A DNA stretch of 64,000 nt from JALHMI01 sp964598535 (GTDB lineage Bacteria; Planctomycetota; Planctomycetia; Pirellulales; PALSA-1355), in NCBI GenBank assembly GCA_964598535.1, contig CAZRCI010000006.1:124001-188000 (forward strand). Direction: 5' to 3'. The position numbers were made by a program, and so were the translations under genes. Positions 42,001 to 50,764 of this stretch are shown here, piece by piece (position 1 is the first letter of the stretch; the number at the start of each line of letters is the position of its first letter). Below the pieces are notes generated by a model that was not told where the DNA came from, searched no databases, and saw only the letters and a program-made list of their open reading frames with translations.

Positions 42001-42502
42001 GTATCCCAAGGTGTTCGTCGACTTTGTCAAGCAACAAGAGGCCTACTCCGACCTGAGCGTGTTGCCGACGGATGTCTTCTTCTTCGGGCAAGAGCCGCAG
42101 CAGGAGTCGGCCATTAATATCGAGCCCGGCAAAACGCTGATCGTCAAATACCTGACGATGGGCGAACCACACCTCGACGGTAGCCGAACGGTCTTTTTCG
42201 ATCTGAATGGCCAGCCGCGAAGCACGAACGTTCGCGATCTGTCGCTAGAGCCGGAAGAGAAAAATCGCCCCAAAGCCGAACGCGACGATCCGACGGCGAT
42301 CGGCGCGCCGATGCCCGGCCTGGTCGTGACCGTGGCCGTGAAGCTAGGCGACCAGATCGCGGCGGGCGCCAAGCTCATGACGCTCGAAGCAATGAAAATG
42401 GAAACCACGCTCTACGCCGAACGCGAGGGCAAAGTGACCGAACTGCTCGTCACGCCCGGCACGCAAGTCGACACCAACGATTTGCTATTGAGGCTGGAGT
42501 GA
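39056..42502 (+). CDS. pyc: Pyruvate carboxylase
   Basis: A 1148-residue single-chain enzyme that makes oxaloacetate from pyruvate, bicarbonate and ATP, an anaplerotic step in the cytoplasm. The biotin carboxylase domain occupies about residues 1-450 (ATP loop AAKGGGGRGMRVV; FIEVNPRIQVEHTVTE). The carboxyltransferase domain starts near 540 (LLTDTTFRDAHQSLLATRLR) with the metal-site HFHTHDTSG. The biotinyl domain is C-terminal with the biotin-accepting Lys 1114 in LEAMKMETTL. All three are complete, and the length is typical. The gene stands alone: divergent from the M28 gene and convergent with the maltokinase gene, 27 nt apart. Confidence 0.98.
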   Translation: MTRSIRKILVANRSEIAIRVFRTAHELGIRTVAIYSHEDRYALHRFKADEAYQIGKAGEPIRAYLDIAGIVDLAVQNGVDAIHPGYGFLSENPDLARACQAAGVLFCGPSPEVLDMLGDKIAARALAAKANVPILSGSDKPLTDPKVAAPIAEKLGYPVLLKAAKGGGGRGMRVVNEPSELAAQLEQAMRESQAAFGSADVFLEKYIQRPRHIEVQLLGDLHGNLVHLFERDCSVQRRYQKVVEIAPAVNLDPALRDAICDAAIRIGREAHYQNAGTVEFLVDDDTNKFYFIEVNPRIQVEHTVTEAVTGVDIVKSQIMVAEGRKLSDPEIGLASQANVLPHGFALQCRVTTEDPENRFLPDYGRIAHYRSAGGMGVRLDGGTAFSGATVTPFYDSLLVKVTAWGPRFTDATRRMERGLSEFRIRGVKTNIPFLINLVTHPKFIAGGFTTRFIDDTPELFDLAPRQDRATKLLTYLAEVIVNGHPLVKQKPVKIRREPAPVPELDHTAPPPAGSRQKLQALGPEKFSRWILDAKPLLLTDTTFRDAHQSLLATRLRTHDMLAIADAYARLCPQLFSIEMWGGATFDTAMRFLRECPWERLARLRERIPNILFQMLFRASNALGYSNYPDNVVREFVQEAAAAGMDLFRIFDSLNWVPNMRVAMDAVLESGMLCEAAICYTGDILDKSKTKYDLKYYVQMAKELEKMGAHILAIKDMAGLCKPYAAELLVKTLKQEIGIPIHFHTHDTSGMQTGAVLKAAEGGVDIADAAMASMSGLTSQPSLNAIVEGLRFTERDTNLDFDNTQVIDRYWQAAREFYSPFETGMMASTTDVYLNEMPGGQYTNLYQQAASLGLATRWPEICRMYADVNKLFGDIVKVTPSSKAVGDMALFLITNNLTAADVLDPKRELAYPESVVDLLSGRMGQPPGGFPKDVQSRILRGQPPLADRPGATLPPVDFQAVEVELAQTIGREPSRQDILSYLMYPKVFVDFVKQQEAYSDLSVLPTDVFFFGQEPQQESAINIEPGKTLIVKYLTMGEPHLDGSRTVFFDLNGQPRSTNVRDLSLEPEEKNRPKAERDDPTAIGAPMPGLVVTVAVKLGDQIAAGAKLMTLEAMKMETTLYAEREGKVTELLVTPGTQVDTNDLLLRLE

Positions 42503-42529
42503 CCGGTTGCCAATCGGCCGCAGGCCGCG

Positions 42530-44179
42530 CTACTTCAGCAAATCTTCCAGCGCGGAAAGAGGCAGATAGACCCAGTCCGGTCGATTGTTGAGTTCGTAAC
42601 GTAGTTCATAGATCGCCTTTTCGAGCAGGCAGACGGCGAGCAGCTTTTCCGTTTGTTCCCGCGCGGCCGGCACAAAGCCGGCGCGGCCGGCGACCTGAAG
42701 GTAGCTGGCAAGGAACGCCACGCACGTCCAGGCGTGCCAGGACGCGGCCCACGAATCGATCGCGTCTAGCGTCGGGGAGCCGGCGCAGGACTGGGCGGCT
42801 GCGGAAGCGGCCGTACGGCTAGCATAGTGGAACGAACGCAGCATGCCGGCCACGTCTCGCATCGCAAGCTGCTTTTGCCGTCGCTCGGCAATGCTGCGAA
42901 CCGGCTCGCCCTCGAAATCGATGATCAGAAAATCGCCATCCACGGCCAGGACCTGGCCGAGGTGGTAATCGCCGTGAATGCGGATCTTTTGCACCTGGAG
43001 CGGCGTCTGCGCCAGCGAAGCGTAGGCATCCAGGGCCGTGGCTTCGAAGGCGCCCACACACGCCGCCCGATCGGCCACCGCGCCCATGAGCCGCGGCAAC
43101 TGTTCTCGCAGCAGCGCAAAGGTATCGCGCGCGTAGTCCGTACAGCCAAGCAGATAGGCCTGAAGGTCGGCATGGCTCAAGGGTTCCGGAGCAAAATCGG
43201 CTTGCTCGGGAGCAGACGACAGCACTCGGTGCATTTGCGCAGTGCGTTCGCCGAGTTTTGCGGCGCTGTCCAGAAACTCTCCAAAGGCTTTACGGACCGC
43301 GGCCGGGAGCGGCTTTTCGGCCGCGTGCAATGGAGATTGCCGTGGCAACTCGGGCGCAGGCTTGCGGCCGGTGTCTGTAAGGTAGGCTGTCAAGGCGTGG
43401 CTCAGCCAGTCGAGCGTGAATCGCCAGGCATCGCCCTGGTTCGGCACAAATGCCTGCAACATGGCGAGGGCCCAGCTTTCGCTACCCTGCCGGTAAACGA
43501 TCTCCCCCGCCAGGGCGGGCGTATTTTTGAACCCCGCCGAGGTGAGAAACTTACTGATCTCCAAGTCGGGATTGAGGCCGTTTTCCACCCTGCGGAAGAG
43601 CTTCATGATCAACTGGTCGCCAAAGACGATCGAGCTGTTGCTTTGCTCGCCCTGAAGCACTCGCGGAGTCAGCGGCAGGCCGCGGCTGCCGCGAAGCGAT
43701 TCATACTGGACAGTTTGTTCGATCTCGATCGTCCCTGACGAGCCGATGAGCTCCATCGGTTCGTCGAAGACGGCGAGCAATTCACCACAGAATTTCGAAT
43801 CGCCCACCGCGTCGTAGAGCACGCCTTCCACGCCCCCCTGCCGATGCTCGACAACCAGCCAACGGGCGGCCGCTGCGATGGCCCCCTCAGCGCCGTTGGC
43901 CATGAATGCCAACGGCATTTGATACACCTCGTCCGGGCCAGTGGCGAACGCGACGCGAACGACTAACAACCGGGCAAGCGAAGCGAGCGGAATCGCCTCG
44001 AGAATCGTGAGGTTTCGGATCTGGCGCGCCTTGGCGCCAAACCAGCGGCGCGTGGGCAAAACGCCCGCCAGAGCGCTGGCCAGGGTTTTGCGCTCGGGCC
44101 CCGCGAGAATCGTGTCCCAATTCCAGGCGGAATCGATCGTGAGAACGGGCAGCGTGCTGAACGAAGCTCGAACATCCAT
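42530..44179 (-). CDS. mak: Maltokinase (trehalose synthase-associated, stand-alone)
   Basis: A 549-residue kinase that phosphorylates maltose to maltose 1-phosphate with ATP, feeding GlgE. AGGAA lies 8 nt before the ATG. The N-terminal cap reads LPTRRWFGAKARQIRNL, the typical start of maltokinases. The C-terminal aminoglycoside-phosphotransferase-like part has the catalytic loop IRIHGDYHLGQVLAVDGD and the metal-binding FLIIDFEGEPVRS. It is separate, not fused to trehalose synthase. It follows glgE by 75 nt on the same strand and is clearly its operon partner. No treS is in the window; the maltose source is unknown. Confidence 0.93.
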   Translation of the reverse strand: MDVRASFSTLPVLTIDSAWNWDTILAGPERKTLASALAGVLPTRRWFGAKARQIRNLTILEAIPLASLARLLVVRVAFATGPDEVYQMPLAFMANGAEGAIAAAARWLVVEHRQGGVEGVLYDAVGDSKFCGELLAVFDEPMELIGSSGTIEIEQTVQYESLRGSRGLPLTPRVLQGEQSNSSIVFGDQLIMKLFRRVENGLNPDLEISKFLTSAGFKNTPALAGEIVYRQGSESWALAMLQAFVPNQGDAWRFTLDWLSHALTAYLTDTGRKPAPELPRQSPLHAAEKPLPAAVRKAFGEFLDSAAKLGERTAQMHRVLSSAPEQADFAPEPLSHADLQAYLLGCTDYARDTFALLREQLPRLMGAVADRAACVGAFEATALDAYASLAQTPLQVQKIRIHGDYHLGQVLAVDGDFLIIDFEGEPVRSIAERRQKQLAMRDVAGMLRSFHYASRTAASAAAQSCAGSPTLDAIDSWAASWHAWTCVAFLASYLQVAGRAGFVPAAREQTEKLLAVCLLEKAIYELRYELNNRPDWVYLPLSALEDLLK

Positions 44180-44254
44180 GGCGGCTTCCTGAAGTTGCGG
44201 TTCAAGTTGTCAGCGCAGAGCCGCCGGCATTGTCGAACGATCTTCCCCGCTCGG

Positions 44255-46240
44255 TCAGGCCTGCGCCACGCGAAATATGTGAGCCGGCCAAATGGCCGGG
44301 TCGAGTTTTACGAAGTTCCGGTCGCCTTGCCAATGGAATGTCTCATCGTTCAGCAAGTCATGCAACTGGTATGGCCGGTCGATCGAGAGCCCGAGTTCTT
44401 CGAGTTTTAGTTCGATGAAGCCGTGCTCCTCTCCTTGAAAATTGAGGTTCACCACCACCACCAGCCGGTTGCCGCCATCCGGGACGCTCTTGCTGAAGCA
44501 GAGGAGTTGGTCGTTGTCGGTCGGGTGAAATACCAGGCCCGCGGTGTATTGCAACGCGGGATTCTCGCGGCGAATCCGATTCACAAGTCCGATGACGCTT
44601 CCGAGATTTTCCGGCTTGCTGAAATCCCAGGCGCGAATCTCGTATTTTTCCGAATCGAGGTATTCTTCGCTGCCGGCCTCGCGGGGCAAGTGCTCCATGT
44701 TCTCGAACGCCGGGCCGTAGATGCCGTAGTTCGACGACAGCGTGCCGGCCAGAATCAAGCGGGCCACGAACGCCGCGCGACTGCCCGTCTGTAGGTGCTC
44801 CGGTAAAATATCCGGCGTATTGGGCCAGAAGCTCGGACGGAAAAATTCGCGCACCGGCGTCTGAGTCAGCTCGGTCAGGTATTCGGTAAAGTCCTGCTTG
44901 GTGTTACGCCAGGTGAAGTATGTGTACGACTGGGTGAAGCCCAGCTTCGCCAGACGATACATGATCTTCGGCCGGGTAAAGGCTTCCGAGAGGAAGATCG
45001 TTTCAGGAAACCTGGCCTTCACTTCCGCGATGCAAAATTCCCAGAACGGCAACGCTTTGGTGTGAGGATTGTCGACGCGAAAGATGCGCACCCCCTGCTC
45101 GCACCAGTACAGGAACACCTCGGTCAGCTCGCGCCACAATGCCTGCCAGTCGCTCGTCTCGAAATCGAACGGGTAAATGTCCTGATACTTCTTGGGCGGA
45201 TTCTCGGCATACTGAATCGTGCCGTCCGGTCGATGCCGGAACCACTCGGGATGCTCTTTTACATACGGATGGTCCGGCGAACACTGAAATGCGATGTCGA
45301 GCGCAAGGTCGATGCCGCGCGCGCGCGCCTCGGCCAAGAGCGCATGAAAATCATCGAGCGTGCCGAGTTGCGGATGAATCGCCTGGTGGCCGCCTTCGGC
45401 CGCGCCAATTGCCCAGGGCGATCCGACGTCGCCCGGCTCGGCTTCGACCCGATTGTTCTTGCCTTTGCGGAATTGATCGCCGATCGGATGGATGGGCGGC
45501 AGATAGATGACGTCGAATCCCATTTCCGCAATCCGAGGAAGCCAGCCAATTGCCTCGCGAAATGTCCCGTGGCGCTGGGAATCCCCACTGGTTGATCGCG
45601 GAAAAAGCTCGTACCACGAACTGAAGCGTGCCAGCTCGCAATCGACCACAACGCCGAACGGAGCGGTTACCGTGGCAAAGCGAAGATCCGGATAGCGAGC
45701 GGTGAGTTCATCGAGCTCGGCGGCGGCCGCCTCGTACGCGGCAACATCCTCACCCGAGGCCAACACATCGTGCCAATGCCGCAATCGGTGAGCGTCCTGG
45801 TCCGCCGCATCGCTCTCGCTGGCGGCGGCCCGCGCGGCAGCCTCGCCAATGAGCCGTGCGCCAATCTGCAAATCGACCTTCACGTCCTGCCCCGCGGCGA
45901 GTCGCTTTTTGAAGTCGCGATGCCAGGTGCCGAACGGATCAACCCAACCACGAATGACGAATTCATGGCGTCCAACTTCCGACAGGACGAATCTCCCACG
46001 CCAGGCGTCGTTCACCAGCGGTTCGAGCGGCTGGACACGCCAGGCGGATTCGCCTTGCTTGTGGTGGAGGAGCTGCGCGCGGACGACGTCGTGGCCGTCG
46101 GCAAAGACATCCGCCGTGATCTGAATCGGTTCTCCAGGAGTGCGTTTGATGTCGAATTGGCCGGCGTCGATCGTGGGCTGAACATTTTCGATGACGACGC
46201 GTGAGCGGCCTTCGCCGATTGCCGAGAGAGCGTGATCCAT
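44255..46240 (-). CDS. glgE: Alpha-1,4-glucan:maltose-1-phosphate maltosyltransferase (GlgE)
   Basis: A 661-residue GH13_3 enzyme that adds maltosyl units from maltose 1-phosphate to alpha-1,4-glucan, releasing phosphate. Start at ATG 46240 (MDHALSAIGEGRSR), with AAGGA about 11 nt upstream; the frame runs to 46315 without family match. The N-terminal region contains the GlgE beta-sandwich domain. Catalytic text: IALDIAFQCSPDHPYVKEHP (with LALDIAFQ), nucleophile Asp in FRVDNPHTKALPFWEF, acid/base Glu in FLSEAFTRPK. Downstream mak supplies the substrate. Together they give the GlgE glycogen-like pathway; a branching enzyme (glgB) is not in the window. Confidence 0.96.
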   Translation of the reverse strand: MDHALSAIGEGRSRVVIENVQPTIDAGQFDIKRTPGEPIQITADVFADGHDVVRAQLLHHKQGESAWRVQPLEPLVNDAWRGRFVLSEVGRHEFVIRGWVDPFGTWHRDFKKRLAAGQDVKVDLQIGARLIGEAAARAAASESDAADQDAHRLRHWHDVLASGEDVAAYEAAAAELDELTARYPDLRFATVTAPFGVVVDCELARFSSWYELFPRSTSGDSQRHGTFREAIGWLPRIAEMGFDVIYLPPIHPIGDQFRKGKNNRVEAEPGDVGSPWAIGAAEGGHQAIHPQLGTLDDFHALLAEARARGIDLALDIAFQCSPDHPYVKEHPEWFRHRPDGTIQYAENPPKKYQDIYPFDFETSDWQALWRELTEVFLYWCEQGVRIFRVDNPHTKALPFWEFCIAEVKARFPETIFLSEAFTRPKIMYRLAKLGFTQSYTYFTWRNTKQDFTEYLTELTQTPVREFFRPSFWPNTPDILPEHLQTGSRAAFVARLILAGTLSSNYGIYGPAFENMEHLPREAGSEEYLDSEKYEIRAWDFSKPENLGSVIGLVNRIRRENPALQYTAGLVFHPTDNDQLLCFSKSVPDGGNRLVVVVNLNFQGEEHGFIELKLEELGLSIDRPYQLHDLLNDETFHWQGDRNFVKLDPAIWPAHIFRVAQA

Positions 46241-46609
46241 CAGTGGGTACGTCCTTGAGCGTGCACGTGGGGCAAAATGCCCCGCAGGGGCCAACTGCAA
46301 GCCCGCAATCGACATGCCGCAACGGCAAGGCGGTGGTCGATCGCCGGGGGGTGGGAAATTTTAGGTAGGACTTGCGGCTTCTCTAGAGCGTAGCACGCAA
46401 ATAATAGGCCTGGGGCGAACGACCCGAATATTTCGTGAAGTCGGCCGGCCCGACACTTGGGCTGATCCGTACAATCCGCGCAATGTGCCACGGGTACGCG
46501 AATCTCTCGCCGACCGCGCGGTCCGTTTCGCCTGGCGCCGGTTTGCCAAGCGCATTCCGAACAGATAGATTGCAGCCTATTACACTCCGTTTTTTTGGCA
46601 GGTGGCAGC
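46241..46609. other. 369-nt intergenic region between divergent glgE and a small acidic-protein gene
   Basis: Contains a short hairpin (GGGGCA/TGCCCC at about 46274-46288) near the glgE start and presumably both promoters. No ORF or RNA gene was recognised here. Confidence 0.4.
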
Positions 46610-47002
46610 ATGCTCTACATCGGGTATTTCCGCTTCTTCGAGTTCGAGAATCCAGAATCCGGTCCCGCGGAAAGTCGCTTTACATTCGCGGTCGAAGCCG
46701 CGGACGTCGATGATGCGTGCCAAAAGATGGCCACCACGCTCACCGAGCAGCACGGAGAGTTGTTGCAGAACGCCACGGAGCTGTACCTCGACGATCTGAT
46801 CGAGATCAAATCCTTACCCGACGGCGGAGTCGTGCTACGCGCCGAACAAGCTCCGTACCACGACGACGACGCGCTGGTTACCATGACGCTACCGAACTAC
46901 GATGGCGAGGAATGCCTGAACTATCGTCAAGGAACCGAAGATCAGGAAGATGAGGAGGAGTACGTTCCGCAGCCCTTCATCGAGTTCGAGCAAGACGCCT
47001 GA
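46610..47002 (+). CDS. Small acidic protein of unknown function
   Basis: A 130-residue protein with no signal peptide, starting at ATG 46610 (MLYIGYFRFFEF), which is preceded by AGGTGG. It is very acidic, with a C-terminal run rich in Asp/Glu (TEDQEDEEEYVPQPF). The N-terminal part looks like a short alpha/beta fold (SRFTFAVEAADVDDACQKMA). I recognise no family; the style resembles planctomycete conserved hypothetical proteins. The PhoD-like phosphatase gene follows 50 nt downstream on the same strand and may be co-transcribed. Confidence 0.75.
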   Translation: MLYIGYFRFFEFENPESGPAESRFTFAVEAADVDDACQKMATTLTEQHGELLQNATELYLDDLIEIKSLPDGGVVLRAEQAPYHDDDALVTMTLPNYDGEECLNYRQGTEDQEDEEEYVPQPFIEFEQDA

Positions 47003-47052
47003 GGGGCGGCTCGCCGCCGCTCGGAACCACCCCTCCCTGATCGAGATATTCA

Positions 47053-48546
47053 ATGTCTCTGCTTCGTGGCTCAATGGCTTCGGCCTATATCGCGGTGGCG
47101 CGGCTTGGCGTGGTATTCGTAGCGTTGGTGGCCTCCTCTGCCGCACTGGTCGCCGCGCCGCACCTGGCGACGGGAATCAAAATTGGCGAGGTGACGGACC
47201 ACTCGGCAATCGTCTGGACGCGCCTCACCAAGAACGCGGCGCGCAACGCGGACGATGCTCCGCTGGTGACCGTACGCTATGTGAAGGGCGAAGCCAAAAC
47301 CCCGCGCCGCCAACAAGCGATCGAAGCGATTGAGTTTCCCGGTGGCTGCACCGTGGACGATTTACGACAAGGCGCGCCGGGAGTGGATGGAGACGTTCGT
47401 GTCTCCTGGAAGCTGCGCCAAGAGCAAGAGCAAGAGAATGACTGGCAAAGTTCCGCGTGGCAGCCCGTGGACCCGCTGCGCGACTTCACGCGGCAGTTCA
47501 CGATCGATGGCCTGCGACCGAACGCGCAGTACGAGGTGCGCGTCGAAACGCGCGGTGTCAACGCGGAAGCCGGACAGACCATGACCGGACGCTTTCACAC
47601 GGCCGCGCGCCCCGACGATCCGCAAAAGGTCACGTTCGTCGCGGCAACGTGCTTTGGCGACGACGATCAGGACCTTCCCGAGGGATTCAAAGTCTACCAA
47701 GCGATCGCCAGGCTGAATCCACAGTTTTTTGTGCATACGGGCGACGTCATCTATTACGACCAGCTCGCGAAGACGGCGGAGCTGGCTCGCTGGCATTGGC
47801 AGCGGATGTATAGTTGGCCGACGAACGTCGAGTTTCATCGTCAGTTCGCCAGCTACTTCATGAAGGACGACCACGACACCTGGTGCAACGATTGCTGGCC
47901 GACGATGGAAACGCCCTCTATGGGCACGTTCACGTTTCGTCAGGGGCAAGCCATCTTTCGCGAGCAGGTGCCGATGAGCGAGACCCCCTATCGCACGTTT
48001 CGCTGGGGGCGCGACTTGCAGGTTTGGCTGGTCGAGGGGCGCGACTTTCGCAGCCCCAACACCGATCCGGATGGCCCGCGCAAATCGATCTGGGGCGCCG
48101 AGCAAAAGCAATGGTTCAAAGACTCGGTCGACGCCTCGGATGCGACGTTCCGAATATTGATCAGCCCCACGCCGCTCGTTGGCCCAGACCGGGATCGGAA
48201 GAACGACAACCTTGCGAATCAAGGCTTTCAGCACGAAGGGGAGGAACTGCGCGAATTCATCGCCGCGCGGAAGATGCTCACGATCTGCGGCGACCGGCAT
48301 TGGCAGTTCTTCTCGATCGACCCGGAAACAAAGGTCCGCGAATACTCGAGCGGCCCGGGCAGCGATCCGCATGCCGGCGGCTGGGATCCGAAGGACTATC
48401 GGCCCGAGATCCATCGCTTTCTGCGCGTGGCGGGCGGATTTCTGTCGATCACGGTGGATCGGCCCGAGGGAAAACCCACGCTCGCGGCCCGGTTTCATGA
48501 TGTCGACGGCAACGTGAAATACGAAGACATCGTGGCGGCGCCTTGA
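47053..48546 (+). CDS. PhoD-like alkaline phosphatase, exported
   Basis: A 497-residue protein with a hydrophobic N-terminal signal (AYIAVARLGVVFVALVASSAALVAA). An N-terminal fibronectin-like domain (to ~190) is followed by a PhoD-type metallophosphatase domain: VAATCFGDDDQ, FFVHTGDVIYYDQ, FMKDDHDTWCND and ICGDRHWQF supply the metal-binding Asp, His and Cys positions. PhoD enzymes act on phosphomonoesters and diesters with Ca/Fe. No Tat motif is seen, although many PhoDs use Tat. It is separated from the GGT gene by 117 nt. Substrate unknown; a phosphate-regulated promoter was not identified. Confidence 0.88.
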   Translation: MSLLRGSMASAYIAVARLGVVFVALVASSAALVAAPHLATGIKIGEVTDHSAIVWTRLTKNAARNADDAPLVTVRYVKGEAKTPRRQQAIEAIEFPGGCTVDDLRQGAPGVDGDVRVSWKLRQEQEQENDWQSSAWQPVDPLRDFTRQFTIDGLRPNAQYEVRVETRGVNAEAGQTMTGRFHTAARPDDPQKVTFVAATCFGDDDQDLPEGFKVYQAIARLNPQFFVHTGDVIYYDQLAKTAELARWHWQRMYSWPTNVEFHRQFASYFMKDDHDTWCNDCWPTMETPSMGTFTFRQGQAIFREQVPMSETPYRTFRWGRDLQVWLVEGRDFRSPNTDPDGPRKSIWGAEQKQWFKDSVDASDATFRILISPTPLVGPDRDRKNDNLANQGFQHEGEELREFIAARKMLTICGDRHWQFFSIDPETKVREYSSGPGSDPHAGGWDPKDYRPEIHRFLRVAGGFLSITVDRPEGKPTLAARFHDVDGNVKYEDIVAAP

Positions 48547-48663
48547 CGGGAAGCAGCGCCTCGTGCAAATCGCGCGGCGAGAACGTTCGACACGCGCGGG
48601 CGCGGGCGATATCATAACGCCGCTCGGATGTGGGCGTTCATGCGTCTCCAGGATTTTTTTTCC

Positions 48664-50406
48664 ATGCTGCGTTTCCACCCACGGTACCCGCTGCTGCCGA
48701 TGACCGTTCTGTTGGCGACGGCATTCGTCGCCCCCTGCCTTGCCGAGGATGAGATGGCCTACTACGACCGCCCGCTGGGCAACGCACGGCAAAGCCGTTC
48801 GGTAGTGGTGGCCAAGCATGGCATCGTGGCCACGAGCGTTCCGCTGGCGGCGCAAGTGGGCGTCGATATCCTGAAGGCGGGCGGCAACGCGGCCGACGCG
48901 GCCATCGCCACCAACGCGATGCTGGGGCTGACGGAGCCCATGAGCTGCGGGATTGGCGGCGACCTGTTCGTCATCTATTGGGACAACAAATCGCAAAAGC
49001 TCTATGGCCTGAACGGCAGCGGACGTAGCCCATATTCGCTGAATCGAGCGGTGTTTCGCGAACGGGGCTTGCAGAGCATTCCGGGCGAGGGCGTGCTGAG
49101 CTGGTCGGTGCCCGGATGCGTCGATGGCTGGGAAACGCTCCGCGTGAGGTTCGGCACGAAGCCGCTCTCGGAAATCCAGGCCCCGGCAATCGAATATGCG
49201 GAACAGGGCTTTCCAGTGACGGAGATCATTGCCGGCTATTGGCGGCACGCCGCACCGAAGCTCGAACAGTATCCCGGCACAGCCAAGACATACCTGATCG
49301 ACGGGCATGCCCCGGCCGAGGGCGAGCTCTTTCGCAATCCCTTGTTGGCGGCCAGTTATCGAGCAATCGCGATGCAGGGGCCAGCCGCGTTCTATCAGGG
49401 GACGATCGCCGGACAAATCGCCGAGTATGCGCAGGCCCACGGCGGTTACCTGACGCGCAAGGACCTCGCGGATCATTCGTCCGAATGGGTCGAGCCGGTA
49501 TCCACGAATTATCGCGGCTACGACGTCTGGGAACTACCTCCCAACGGCCAGGGAATCGCGGCGCTCCAAATGCTCAATTTGATCGAGCCTCACGACGTGC
49601 GAGCGATGGGGGTGGGAAGCCCTGAGTGGTACCACCTGTTTGTGGAAGCCAAGAAGCTGGCGTTTGCCGACCGGGCCAGGTGGTATGCCGATCCAGCGTT
49701 TGCGAAATTGCCCATCGCGGAGCTGATCTCCAAACGGTACGCCGTGGAGCGGGCCAAGCGGCTGAGTCTGCAAACCGCGGCCACCGATGTGCCCGCCGGC
49801 GATCCGTTGCTCGAACGGAGCGATACGGTGTATCTGACGGTCGTCGATCAAGACCGCAACTGCTGCTCGTTCATCCAGAGTAACTTCGCCGGCTTTGGAT
49901 CTTGGATCGTGCCGGGCGATGTCGGTTTCGTGATGCAAAATCGCGGGCAACTCTTTTCTCTGGACGACACGCACCTGAACCGTCTCGAGCCGCACAAACG
50001 GCCTTTTCACACGATCATTCCCGCGATGGTCACCAAGGACGGCAAACCGTGGTTTTGCTTCGGGGTGATGGGCGGCGACATGCAAGCCCAGGGGCACGTG
50101 CAGGTACTCGTCAACATGATCGACTTCGGAATGAATCCGCAGTTGGCGGGCGACGCCGCGCGAATTCGGCACGAGGGAAGCGCGTCGCCCACGGGCGATC
50201 TCGCGGCAAGCGACGGAGGAACCGTCATTGCCGAGCGGCAAATTCCCGAGAGCGCCGTATCCGCCCTTCGCACGCTTGGCCATCGCGTGGAACGCGGCCG
50301 CGGTGGCGGCTTTGGCGGCTACCAGGGAATTCTCATCGACTGGAAACACGGAACGCTCATCGGCGCTACCGAGTCTCGCAAGGATGGTTGCGCCGCGGGC
50401 TATTAG
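48664..50406 (+). CDS. ggt: Gamma-glutamyltransferase (glutathione hydrolase), exported
   Basis: A 580-residue protein. Start at ATG 48664, with AGGA upstream and a signal peptide (LLPMTVLLATAFVAPCLAE); an upstream ATG at 48628 is possible. The large subunit has GVDILKAGGNAADAAIAT and GIGGDLFVIYWD. The Ntn-nucleophile autocleavage Thr is in ERSDTVYLTVVDQ, where the family normally has TTHFSVVD, so the threonine is kept but its neighbours vary. The small subunit ends with the usual VERGRGGGFGGYQGIL. It cleaves gamma-glutamyl bonds of glutathione-type compounds in the periplasm, or it may act on other gamma-glutamyl amides. Confidence 0.92.
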   Translation: MLRFHPRYPLLPMTVLLATAFVAPCLAEDEMAYYDRPLGNARQSRSVVVAKHGIVATSVPLAAQVGVDILKAGGNAADAAIATNAMLGLTEPMSCGIGGDLFVIYWDNKSQKLYGLNGSGRSPYSLNRAVFRERGLQSIPGEGVLSWSVPGCVDGWETLRVRFGTKPLSEIQAPAIEYAEQGFPVTEIIAGYWRHAAPKLEQYPGTAKTYLIDGHAPAEGELFRNPLLAASYRAIAMQGPAAFYQGTIAGQIAEYAQAHGGYLTRKDLADHSSEWVEPVSTNYRGYDVWELPPNGQGIAALQMLNLIEPHDVRAMGVGSPEWYHLFVEAKKLAFADRARWYADPAFAKLPIAELISKRYAVERAKRLSLQTAATDVPAGDPLLERSDTVYLTVVDQDRNCCSFIQSNFAGFGSWIVPGDVGFVMQNRGQLFSLDDTHLNRLEPHKRPFHTIIPAMVTKDGKPWFCFGVMGGDMQAQGHVQVLVNMIDFGMNPQLAGDAARIRHEGSASPTGDLAASDGGTVIAERQIPESAVSALRTLGHRVERGRGGGFGGYQGILIDWKHGTLIGATESRKDGCAAGY

Positions 50407-50764
50407 CGCAACCATCGCTGATCGATCCCCTCGCCTTCGCGAGCATTGCGGCTAGATCGCCGCTCCCTCCGAGAGCCTCGGGCAGAAGGTGAGCGATGCT
50501 CCCGCGAACCATCGCTCCGTAATCCAGTAGCGGGAAGTAGTTGCAAGCCCCCCAACATTCCAAAAACTGATTCTCGGAATTCGCAGCATAACCCTTCAAA
50601 TCGGTCGTTCGCCCAATTATCCTGGAGACGCCCGATCGTCGCCGGCCAGCGGATGGCAGCGCGTGGCGATCGACCGCGAACGCGGTGCGATGGACTGAAT
50701 CAGCCTCAGAATTCAGGCCCAACGCGGTACCACGAAGCGACCGAGTCTTTGGAGGGAAACCACA
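50407..50764. other. 358-nt intergenic region
   Basis: Lies between ggt and the protease gene. It contains partial inverted repeats around 50440-50520 but no T-run. A minus-strand frame of 156 codons (50366-50836) covers it; I treat it as a shadow because it overlaps both flanking genes and has no ribosome site. Nothing else recognised. Confidence 0.4.

Noticed and set aside
40607..42172. A 521-codon minus-strand ORF inside pyc
   Set aside because: Lies wholly within the carboxyltransferase and biotin region of pyruvate carboxylase; shadow.
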